Below, in pieces: positions 1 through 5,149 of a DNA stretch of 5,149 nucleotides. The first letter of the stretch is position 1; each line of letters opens with the position of its first letter. The DNA comes from an uncultured Chlamydiae bacterium. Lineage in GTDB: Bacteria; Chlamydiota; Chlamydiia; Chlamydiales; SM23-39. The position numbers and the translations under genes are program-made. The DNA lies in NCBI GenBank assembly GCA_903889795.1, contig CAISYW010000034.1, positions 1 to 5,149 on the forward strand, written 5' to 3'. The notes below the pieces were generated by a model. The model saw only the letters and a program-made list of their open reading frames with translations, was not told the DNA's origin and searched no databases.

Positions 1-69
1 GATGAGATCGCTCTTTGCAACATATTGAAGGCGGTTTTAGAAAAGCACTCGGAACAAAATAGTAATTAG
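1..69 (+). CDS. 3' end of an unidentified plus-strand gene (22 codons)
   Basis: Frame 1 is open from the window edge to a TAG at 67-69 and reads DEIALCNILKAVLEKHSEQN followed by SN. The piece looks like a terminal amphipathic helix followed by a polar tail, which is typical of a real protein end. It is too short to assign a family. Its stop lies only 7 bases from the stop of the convergent toxin gene, and I see no hairpin with a T-run between them, so transcripts from the two sides may overlap. The other plus frames close early. It could still be chance, since 22 open codons are not strong evidence; the genomic sequence to the left would decide. Confidence 0.45.
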   Translation, partial: DEIALCNILKAVLEKHSEQNSN

Positions 70-76
70 TGACTTT

Positions 77-451
77 TTACTGTAGCCCAAATGCAATTTT
101 TATCGCCTCGTCAACGAGTCTCATTGTTGCTGGATCGGCAGATAATATTTTGCACGTTAATCGAGATTTATCTACAGCACGGCATTGATTTAATAAAATT
201 TTGCTCGGCTTGCCTTTAATAGAAATGGCAACCTCGAAAGGGCGTATGATTTCAGCGTTTTTGCTTGTTATCGGAGCTATTAAAAGAATTCGTGCGAATT
301 GAGACGCAACATCATTGGATACAATTAATCCCGGCCTCGTTTTGTTTATTTCCGAACCAACCGTCGGGTCAAGGTTAATCCAGAAAACATCCCCTCTTCT
401 GGCTATGCCGGTATTTTTTTCTAAGCTCTTTTTACCAATCGTTGCTTCCAT
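77..451 (-). CDS. mazF: MazF/PemK-family toxin (mRNA interferase)
   Basis: This 124-residue protein belongs to the MazF/PemK/CcdB-fold toxins, sequence-specific endoribonucleases that cut mRNA and stop growth when the antitoxin is lost. The family landmarks are present in order: RRGDVFWINLDPTVGSE (residues 18-34), KTRPGLIVS (37-45) with Arg39, the active-site type arginine, IAPITS (58-63) with Thr62, and CRAVDKSRL near residues 90-98. About 16 extra residues precede the usual RGD start, and no ATG, GTG or TTG lies closer to the core, so the ATG at 451 is the best start. It is preceded by AAGGA with 10-nt spacing. The gene overlaps the end of the antitoxin gene by 20 nt, the usual arrangement for coupled translation. 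All recognisable catalytic positions are kept, so the toxin is probably active. The cleavage sequence cannot be predicted. Confidence 0.93.
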   Translation of the reverse strand: MEATIGKKSLEKNTGIARRGDVFWINLDPTVGSEINKTRPGLIVSNDVASQFARILLIAPITSKNAEIIRPFEVAISIKGKPSKILLNQCRAVDKSRLTCKILSADPATMRLVDEAIKIAFGLQ

Positions 452-680
452 CCTCGAGAGTTCCTTCCCAATTGTTCATCTGTTCAATCTGCCCCTCATC
501 TTCGTTAGCGGCTAGATAGTGCTTTTTCAGGTCGTTTTTCCTATAAAGAAGCTCTTTCCTGATGGCCTCGCTAACGAATTGACTCATCTCCCTTTTTTTA
601 ATAAGAGAATGCAGGTCGTTGGCAACGTCCAGGGGAATCGAGAATGTTTGGTTAACTTTCTTGGTATCTTGCTTCTTCAT
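432..680 (-). CDS. Ribbon-helix-helix antitoxin of the MazF-type toxin
   Basis: This is an 82-residue partner of the downstream toxin. Residues 9-45 fit a ribbon-helix-helix DNA-binding fold: a short beta strand (NQTFSIPLDV), then helix A (DLHSLIKKR), then a turn and helix B (SQFVSEAIRKELLYR). The rest (about 46-82) is highly charged and ends acidic with two tryptophans (NNWEGTLEDGSNDW), the kind of flexible tail by which MazE-like antitoxins fill the RNA-binding groove of the toxin. Such proteins dimerise, bind the toxin, and repress their own promoter. The gene comes first in the operon and overlaps the toxin by 20 nt, as expected. The ATG at 680 has no Shine-Dalgarno sequence but sits right behind an extended -10 element. 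Because the fold is very short, the exact antitoxin family is not assigned. Confidence 0.85.
   Translation of the reverse strand: MKKQDTKKVNQTFSIPLDVANDLHSLIKKREMSQFVSEAIRKELLYRKNDLKKHYLAANEDEGQIEQMNNWEGTLEDGSNDW
462..466 (-). promoter_or_regulatory. Ribosome binding site of the toxin gene
   Basis: AAGGA on the minus strand lies 10 nt before the toxin ATG at 451, inside the last codons of the antitoxin gene. It supports that ATG although it makes an unusually long N-terminus. It also means that toxin translation can start internally, while the antitoxin has no comparable site. Confidence 0.6.
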
Positions 681-686
681 GACTCG

Positions 687-695
687 ATTGTACCA
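687..695 (-). promoter_or_regulatory. Extended -10 promoter of the toxin-antitoxin operon
   Basis: Read on the minus strand this is TGGTACAAT: a TG, one base, then TACAAT, which matches the -10 consensus at five of six positions. Seventeen bases upstream is only TTACTT, a poor -35, as is common for extended -10 promoters. Only six bases separate the hexamer from the antitoxin ATG, so transcription would start at or next to the A of the ATG. Confidence 0.6.
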
Positions 696-711
696 CAGTT
701 ATTATTAATAA

Positions 712-732
712 GTAATACGTTTTAAGTATTAC
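712..732. promoter_or_regulatory. Inverted repeat, probable antitoxin operator
   Basis: GTAATAC (712-718) and its exact complement-reverse GTATTAC (726-732) are separated by 7 bases. The same stretch also reads as a near-perfect direct repeat (AAGTAATACGT and AAGTATTACGT, one mismatch), and 729-736 is a perfect palindrome, TTACGTAA. The repeat covers the position where a -35 box for the antitoxin promoter would lie. Ribbon-helix-helix antitoxins usually bind such paired sites, so autorepression is the likely role. This is inference from position and symmetry. Confidence 0.6.
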
Positions 733-833
733 GTAAACATAATTTATTATGTTGCTCATTTTGTGTGGCTTGCATTTTACCATTCTGACATATCGTTTCT
801 CTACTATACCGAACGTGATTCAAAAATCGGAAT

Positions 834-1181
834 TGAGGCGAGAAGACGCCTAAGATTTGAGTCAGGCGAAGCCGCAGCCAGTAAGTTGTCACCCTTTTAC
901 CCCTCGGGTTAATAATCGAAGCCTTATTCACTTTTTCGGTCAAAAACAAGAGAACATGATTCGCTTCGCTGGCAAGATCGCCGAGGCGGCGGCAGGATCA
1001 AAAAAACTTTATTTTATCCTGCCCCACGTCTCGTGGGATCCTGCCCGCAAAGCGGATCCTGTTTCATTTTGGGGCAAACGATGCATTCAAAATATTCGCA
1101 AACTCGCCGCTGCGCGAAAAGATTGTTTATACTGCCCGCGGCAAGGTCTTTAAATCTTTCATCGGCGTCTTTTGCGTCTCA
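834..1181. repeat. MITE-like element with imperfect terminal inverted repeats
   Basis: The left end (834-883) and the reverse complement of the right end (1181-1130) can be aligned over about 50 nt. Shared blocks are TGAG-CG, A-AAGACGCC, AGATTT, GCCGC-G and CAGTA, with short gaps between. Between the ends lies a region rich in short palindromes, more GC-rich than the AT-rich DNA at 681-833. The right end stops two bases from the stop codon of the RING-like gene. I see no convincing target-site duplication, so insertion is not proven, and no transposase is present. Several frames inside are open on both strands, including one of 98 codons on the plus strand, but none has a recognisable domain or a good ribosome binding site. 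Alternatives are a decayed gene remnant or a structured RNA. Confidence 0.45.
991..1061. repeat. Cluster of adjoining hairpins separated by ATCCTG copies
   Basis: Three hairpins follow each other. GGCAGGAT (991-998) pairs with ATCCTGCC (1016-1023) around a 17-nt A/T-rich loop. CCCACG (1023-1028) pairs with CGTGGG (1032-1037) around TCT. CCGC (1045-1048) pairs with GCGG (1052-1055) around AAA. Copies of ATCCTG close the units at 1016, 1038 and 1056. There is no T-run directly after the GC-rich stems on either strand, so this is not a classical terminator. It lies in the centre of the repeat-like element. Confidence 0.55.
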
Positions 1182-1183
1182 GC

Positions 1184-1549
1184 TCAAATAAATCGCAAGG
1201 GGATCAAGATACTGAGTCCGCACACAAAAGATAGCCCACCTAAAACAACTAAATTAGGATCAAAAACATAGTCAACCCCATAAGATACTAAACAAGCCGT
1301 TGCGAATCCTGCAGCTCCTAAACCGGCTAGACAGGCTGTAGAAATATTGCGAACACGCGCTTGACACAATAGACACCGGTCAAAACCAGACGCTAACAAC
1401 AGCTCCCAGCATTGCTCGTGCATTCCATGTTGTTGCCCCATTCTTCCGGAATGGATTTTCACAGCTTCACCGTTATCGAGTGACTCGCGACAAATTGCAC
1501 AATCCCTATCAAAAGGTCCCAAGCCCAGACATTTTCTCAAATAAACCAT
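1184..1549 (-). CDS. RING-like zinc-finger protein with two membrane helices
   Basis: I do not recognise this 121-residue protein as a named gene. Its N-terminal half carries an ordered Cys/His series: C17-x2-C20, H33, H41-x2-H44-x2-C47 and C59-x2-C62. The outer Cys pairs and the H-x2-H-x2-C core resemble a RING or RING-H2 finger, with the third ligand shifted or replaced (His33 is a candidate). The C-terminal half has two hydrophobic segments, about residues 69-92 and 100-118, split by a short polar loop (YVFDPN), giving a hairpin anchor. RING fingers are a eukaryotic type of ubiquitin ligase domain, so a host-directed membrane protein is plausible, for example at an inclusion membrane. The start at 1549 has only a weak GGGAT ahead of it; no other start is in frame nearby. 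It lies 72 nt downstream of the larger gene on the same strand and may be cotranscribed. Function is inferred only. Confidence 0.72.
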   Translation of the reverse strand: MVYLRKCLGLGPFDRDCAICRESLDNGEAVKIHSGRMGQQHGMHEQCWELLLASGFDRCLLCQARVRNISTACLAGLGAAGFATACLVSYGVDYVFDPNLVVLGGLSFVCGLSILIPLRFI

Positions 1550-1621
1550 AATTATCCCGCCATTTTATAATATTTTTAAAAACTACAGTTGCTCTACACC
1601 GAACGCATCTTGGATAGGTTC

Positions 1622-3193
1622 TTACCTTAAAACGGCATCATTTAAAAATATTGCTACTCCAACCCCGATTAAACATCCTGCCGCAACCACAACTTTTCTG
1701 ATTGTATATTGAAAATCAATCTTTAAAAGCCGATTTAACATTTCCGGTCTTTCTTTAGCGATTTTAATTGAATCCCTCAGCCTATCACGGGAAATCGGAC
1801 CGTCATCCAACATCTGATTGAACAGATCGGGAAGATTATTTTCCACAGCGTACGAAACAGCGACTCCTCGCGTCTCAACGGACATCATTCCCAATCGACT
1901 CAGCATCTCCGTTCGCTTAAATTCGGCAGCAAGAATCGCAAAATTATAAAATGGAGATCTAAAATTGGCCGGAAACGGACCGGCTTCTAACATCCTATTG
2001 AAATACTCCATTTGATTATTTTTTATAGCCCACACAAAAACGGCGTATCGACTTCCATCAGAAATCTGACCTGCATTTAAAAACACATCGATCCATTTTA
2101 GCAGAGTCTTAGCTGTAACATCATGAAAAATCAGTTCGTCTAAAAAATAGTGAAGTACCTCTGGCAACTTAATTAACACTTCAGGTCGATCCTTTCTCAC
2201 GGCATATAAAACAATCGTGCGTTGCATCTCTTTAGAAACAGGATTGGCATCAAGGAGCCGACTTAGCATTTCGGGTCGGTCGCTATCGATAGCTTGAACA
2301 ATGACCCTCGATTGAGTTCCGGGGGAAATAGGATAATTCTTCAAAATCTGCTGAAACAACTCCTCTCGATTCTCGTTTATCGCATAAACAAGTATTTCAT
2401 CTCGGCACAAACAAGAAATCAAACATTCATCTAGCAGCCGGTTAATCATTTCCGGTCGGTTGCATCCAATTGCTTTGATCACAGCCGAATCAACCAATTT
2501 TCCCTCAACAGGACCTTCATCTAACGTCTGGGTGAACTTGTCCCATTCATTCCGCTCAATCGCATCTAAAAACAATTTTTCTCTCTCATGGGGAAGGAGA
2601 AATTGATCTAAATGAGCAGGACACATTTTCATGCGTCTGTTTTCAAGATGGATATCTATGCAACACTGATCCATTCGAGTGCCGGAACATACCTGAACAG
2701 ATCCATCGGCCATATCACGAATCGGCCTTAATGAATGATTGGAATAACAAACAGGAACACGCGAGCTTTCAGCGGCAGTTACCATGGATCCAACAAGCAG
2801 GCCAGTAATCAAAAGAGTCTTGGAAAAATGACAACTAGCCGGGTTACACTGTCTTTGTGCAGAAAATTGCACCCCTGAATCACTTCGAACCCAAGTCATC
2901 TGATCTGTCGGGTTTAATCTTTCTTTTTGACAAACAAGTCGATCTACCCAATAAGGATTTAAACAATTTTTTATAATTTTATCGATCCGACCAAGTAATC
3001 GTTTTGAAAGATCGCTCGAAATCATCTCTCCTTGATCCAGCCTATCAATGAGCATGTCGATTTTGCCGCTTAAAATTTCATACTTGCGGCCAACTCGAGA
3101 ATTATCGACATGCCTCGACTGCCGTAATATTTCACAATCCTTGCAATGAACAATTTGATTAGCAATTTCTGTTGCCGAAACAGGGCATCCCAT
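1622..3193 (-). CDS. Ankyrin-like 30-residue repeat protein with two hydrophobic segments
   Basis: No named family is recognised for this 523-residue protein. Residues 1-120 are charged, largely helical, with an H-C-x2-C at 16-20. A hydrophobic stretch follows (about 125-141, KTLLITGLLVGSMVTAA). Residues 149-194 form a Cys/His-rich patch (C149, H153, C169, C177, C178, H182, C191, H194). From 211 to about 492 runs a tandem repeat with an exact 30-residue step in its first units (211, 241, 271, 301, 331) and again at 449; the consensus is AI--NRPEMLNRLLD-GPIS plus a second helix. Phase is kept across the irregular middle, since 389-448 equals two units. The repeat resembles a degenerate ankyrin solenoid, which suggests protein binding. 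A second hydrophobic helix (about 501-517) lies near the C-terminus. The ATG at 3193 has GAGG four bases upstream and an extended -10 promoter. A host-interaction role is inferred from architecture and lineage. Confidence 0.8.
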   Translation of the reverse strand: MGCPVSATEIANQIVHCKDCEILRQSRHVDNSRVGRKYEILSGKIDMLIDRLDQGEMISSDLSKRLLGRIDKIIKNCLNPYWVDRLVCQKERLNPTDQMTWVRSDSGVQFSAQRQCNPASCHFSKTLLITGLLVGSMVTAAESSRVPVCYSNHSLRPIRDMADGSVQVCSGTRMDQCCIDIHLENRRMKMCPAHLDQFLLPHEREKLFLDAIERNEWDKFTQTLDEGPVEGKLVDSAVIKAIGCNRPEMINRLLDECLISCLCRDEILVYAINENREELFQQILKNYPISPGTQSRVIVQAIDSDRPEMLSRLLDANPVSKEMQRTIVLYAVRKDRPEVLIKLPEVLHYFLDELIFHDVTAKTLLKWIDVFLNAGQISDGSRYAVFVWAIKNNQMEYFNRMLEAGPFPANFRSPFYNFAILAAEFKRTEMLSRLGMMSVETRGVAVSYAVENNLPDLFNQMLDDGPISRDRLRDSIKIAKERPEMLNRLLKIDFQYTIRKVVVAAGCLIGVGVAIFLNDAVLR

Positions 3194-3220
3194 AATACCT
3201 CAATATTATATAATTAATTT

Positions 3221-3229
3221 ATTATAACA
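3221..3229 (-). promoter_or_regulatory. Extended -10 promoter of the repeat-protein gene
   Basis: Read on the minus strand this is TGTTATAAT, a perfect TATAAT hexamer with the TG of an extended -10. It would start transcription about 20 bases before the ATG at 3193, leaving room for the GAGG ribosome binding site (3201-3198). A second TATAAT at 3210-3205 is too close to the ATG to leave that site in the message. No good -35 is visible. The probable operon with the RING-like gene would be driven from here. Confidence 0.55.
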
Positions 3230-3350
3230 AACTAAACTATTTAAAGACTATTAATAAAAGAAATTACAATATTGAAGAAATAACTATTATACTAACGTTA
3301 TAAACATATTTATATTCGTAAACAAAATATTTAGGCCGATAGCTGCCTAG

Positions 3351-3378
3351 TACACCAAAGAATCAGGTACTTTGTGTA
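3351..3378. promoter_or_regulatory. Dyad upstream of uvrC
   Basis: TACACCAAAG (3351-3360) and CTTTGTGTA (3370-3378) are inverted copies with one extra C, separated by nine bases. The right arm runs into the probable uvrC -10 (TATATT, 3377-3382). No plus-strand gene ends just upstream and no T-run follows, so a terminator is unlikely and an operator or an mRNA hairpin at the transcript start is more likely. No regulator can be named. Confidence 0.4.
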
Positions 3379-3382
3379 TATT
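3377..3382 (+). promoter_or_regulatory. Possible -10 box of uvrC
   Basis: TATATT matches the -10 consensus at five of six positions and would start transcription near 3389, about 24 bases before the uvrC ATG. There is no recognisable -35 at 16-18 bases. The remaining AT-rich gap (3230-3350) shows no other signal that I can support. Confidence 0.3.
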
Positions 3383-3412
3383 GAGGCATTCCATATTCGA
3401 AGGTGATGAGCC

Positions 3413-5149
3413 ATGCCTTTTGAACCCGGTTCTTTAAATCTTTATCCCGACCAGCCGGGCGTCTATCTAATGAAAGACGAGAACAATCGGGTCCTCTATA
3501 TCGGCAAGGCGAAAAACCTCCAAAAGCGCCTCAAGCAATATTTCGTTCCCAATCGGGACTTGAGAGAGATGATTCCTTTTCTCGTGACGCAGATTGAGAC
3601 CATCGAGACCATCGTGACTCTGACGGAAAAAGACGCCCTCATTCTCGAAAATAATCTCATCAAACGCCATCAGCCCAAATACAATATCCTGCTCAAGGAC
3701 GATAAAACCTTCATCAGTTTGCTCGTGACCAAACACAAATGGCCCATGATCCGGCTAGTTCGCAACAAAGGCAAACCCAAAGAATCGGGCAACTATTTTG
3801 GTCCCTATACAAACGCTCTGGCAGCCCGCCAAACATATGACTTGATCTTACGGCTCTTTCCTCTTCGCCAATGTTCCGATATGGAGATAGCCGGCCGCAA
3901 AAGGCCCTGTCTTTTGTACGATATTAAACGCTGCATTGCTCCCTGCGTCGGAAAATGCACGCATGAGGAATATCTGAAACATGTGGATGGCGCCATTCGT
4001 CTGTTGAGAGGCCAAGACAAAGAGTTAATCAAAGAACTGCGCTTAAGTATGGAAAAAGCCTCTCAACGACTTGAATTCGAAAAGGCCGACGAACTTCTCC
4101 AGATGCTCCATCAAATCGAGCATGTCACAAGCGTACAACATGTCGACAACCCTTTTGCAAAAGATTGCGATGTGATTGGCCTCTACCGACAAGCCGATGC
4201 GATCTTGATCGCGCTCCTTCAACTACGGGAAGGAAAAGTGATCGGATCCGAGCATTTTAGTTTTCATCTCATCGCCTCCGATGATGAAGAGGCGATAGAA
4301 TCATTTTTATTTCAACACTATCGTTTGCTCCCCAGCCCGCCGCCGGAAATTTTCCTTCCCTTTCCGATTGCCAATGGCCAGGCTTTAGCAGAAATTCTTT
4401 CTGAGTCTCATCAGAAAAAAATCAGGCTCTCCTTTCCTCAAAAGGGGAAAAAGCGCGATCTGATTGAAATGGCCGAGCGCAATGCCAAGGCTCTTTTCTG
4501 CCGAGAACAAGATGAGCGCTCGCTTAGAGAAAAGATGCTGCTCGATTTACAAGAGAGTTTGCAACTCGTCCGTTTTCCACGCTGCATTGAATGCATCGAC
4601 ACGTCGAATATTTCCGGAACGGATCCCGTCGCCAGTCTATGCGCATTTGTCAATGGCGAGCGAGATAAGAGCCGTACTCGGCTCTTTCGGATCAAAGCGG
4701 CTAAAACTTCCGATGACTATTCTTCAATGAGCGAGGTTCTGCGCCGCCATCTTACGAAAGAAAAAAAGAACGGTCATTTTTGCGATCTCTTGATTGTAGA
4801 CGGAGGAAAGGGCCAGCTCAATTGCGCATTAAATGTGTTTCAAGAACTCGGCATCGCCTCAATCGATCTGATTGCCTTGACCAAAGAGAGCGCACGCCAT
4901 GACAAAGGACTGACTCAGGAAAAAGTCTATCTTCCCCACAAAAAAGAGCCCATCCTAATCGATCCCCACTCACCCATGCTTTTTTTACTGCAGCGCATTC
5001 GAGATGAAGCGCATCGCCTCGCCATCGAATTTCATCGCAAACGACGCGGCAAACGCACCTTCCAAAGCGAACTCGATGAGATCGAAGGTATTGGTCCCAT
5101 TAAACGCAGACGGCTGCTCAGTTACTTTGGCAGTATCCGCGCCTTGAAA
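3413..5149 (+). CDS. uvrC: Excinuclease ABC subunit C (UvrC), 3' end outside window
   Basis: UvrC makes the two incisions flanking a DNA lesion after UvrA/UvrB have loaded at the damage. The reading frame is open for 579 codons to the window edge; full-length family members are about 600 residues, so only a short tail is missing. Domains in order: GIY-YIG nuclease for the 3' cut (GVY 16-18, YIG 29-31, Arg39, Glu79 in LENNLIKRHQPKYN); a cysteine cluster C154-x11-C166-x7-C174-x3-C178; the UVR helix pair that contacts UvrB (about 204-238); the RNase H-like nuclease for the 5' cut with Asp396 (IDTSN), Asp435 (SDDYSSM), Asp463 (VDGGKGQL) and His534 (RDEAHRLA); and a helix-hairpin-helix motif (IEGIGPIKRRRLL, from 557) that binds DNA. 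All catalytic residues are kept, so it should be active. The ATG at 3413 is supported by AAGGTGAT (3400-3407). It is divergent from the repeat-protein gene. Confidence 0.98.
   Translation, partial: MPFEPGSLNLYPDQPGVYLMKDENNRVLYIGKAKNLQKRLKQYFVPNRDLREMIPFLVTQIETIETIVTLTEKDALILENNLIKRHQPKYNILLKDDKTFISLLVTKHKWPMIRLVRNKGKPKESGNYFGPYTNALAARQTYDLILRLFPLRQCSDMEIAGRKRPCLLYDIKRCIAPCVGKCTHEEYLKHVDGAIRLLRGQDKELIKELRLSMEKASQRLEFEKADELLQMLHQIEHVTSVQHVDNPFAKDCDVIGLYRQADAILIALLQLREGKVIGSEHFSFHLIASDDEEAIESFLFQHYRLLPSPPPEIFLPFPIANGQALAEILSESHQKKIRLSFPQKGKKRDLIEMAERNAKALFCREQDERSLREKMLLDLQESLQLVRFPRCIECIDTSNISGTDPVASLCAFVNGERDKSRTRLFRIKAAKTSDDYSSMSEVLRRHLTKEKKNGHFCDLLIVDGGKGQLNCALNVFQELGIASIDLIALTKESARHDKGLTQEKVYLPHKKEPILIDPHSPMLFLLQRIRDEAHRLAIEFHRKRRGKRTFQSELDEIEGIGPIKRRRLLSYFGSIRALK

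Noticed and set aside
315..725. Two plus-strand reading frames opposite the toxin and antitoxin (315-515 and 519-725)
   Set aside because: They are antisense shadows of two clearly recognised genes.
834..851. Small hairpin AGGCG / CGCCT as a terminator for a plus-strand transcript
   Set aside because: There is no T-run after it and no plus-strand gene ends upstream; it is treated as part of the left terminal repeat.
722..949. 75-codon minus-strand reading frame
   Set aside because: It runs across the operator half-site and the left inverted repeat, has no domain and no ribosome binding site, and looks like chance.
857..1153. 98-codon plus-strand reading frame inside the repeat-like element
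   Set aside because: It has no ribosome binding site or recognisable domain, lies across the hairpin cluster, and the opposite strand is also open for about 50 codons; it is better explained by the composition of the repeat. It should be reconsidered if copies elsewhere keep the frame.
798..1608. Similar short sequences TCTCTACTATACCGAACG (798-815) and GCTCTACACCGAACG (1591-1605)
   Set aside because: They bracket the repeat-like element and the RING-like gene in direct orientation, but the exact shared core is only 8 bases plus a CTCTAC, and there is a 3-base offset; this is too weak to call a duplication.
3467..4730. Several reading frames opposite or out of frame with uvrC (3467-3736, 3805-4032, 4438-4695, 4464-4730)
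   Set aside because: The UvrC frame is uninterrupted with all motifs; these are shadows.
1..5083. GATGAGATCG occurs at the window start and again near its end (5074-5083)
   Set aside because: A ten-base match in different reading contexts is expected by chance and gives no evidence of circularity or duplication.

Overview
The window looks like a piece of a chlamydial chromosome, most likely an amoeba-associated lineage (Parachlamydiaceae-like) rather than an animal Chlamydia. The main evidence is the UvrC protein at the right end. Its stretches around the catalytic glutamate (LENNLIKRHQPKYN, then LLKDDKTF) and the cysteine cluster (RCIAPCVG) are very close to what I remember of chlamydial UvrC. 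A ring-type zinc-finger membrane protein and a solenoid-repeat membrane protein also fit an intracellular bacterium of a eukaryotic host. The lineage call is inference from memory and was not searched.

Layout from left to right. Positions 1-69 hold the last 22 codons of a plus-strand gene. Convergent with it, with 7 bases between the stops, is a minus-strand toxin-antitoxin pair: a ribbon-helix-helix antitoxin (680-432) and a MazF/PemK-type mRNA interferase (451-77). The antitoxin promoter is an extended -10 so close to the ATG that the message may be leaderless, and an inverted repeat that looks like an autoregulatory operator covers the -35 region. Positions 681-833 hold this control region and nothing else I can recognise. 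Positions 834-1181 form a compact repeat-like element with about 50-nt imperfect terminal inverted repeats and a cluster of hairpins in the middle.

Two minus-strand genes follow, probably transcribed in the order 3193 to 1184. The first is a 523-residue protein with a regular 30-residue, ankyrin-like repeat and two hydrophobic segments. The second is a 121-residue protein with a RING-like Cys/His cluster and two hydrophobic helices. Both look like candidate host-directed or inclusion-membrane proteins, but no secretion signal can be proven from the sequence. The AT-rich gap 3194-3412 carries divergent promoters and a dyad. From 3413 to the window edge runs uvrC, the nucleotide-excision-repair endonuclease, complete except for its last residues.

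The window therefore joins a conserved housekeeping gene (uvrC, visibly richer in G+C) to an accessory stretch (toxin-antitoxin, repeat element, two lineage-type membrane proteins).
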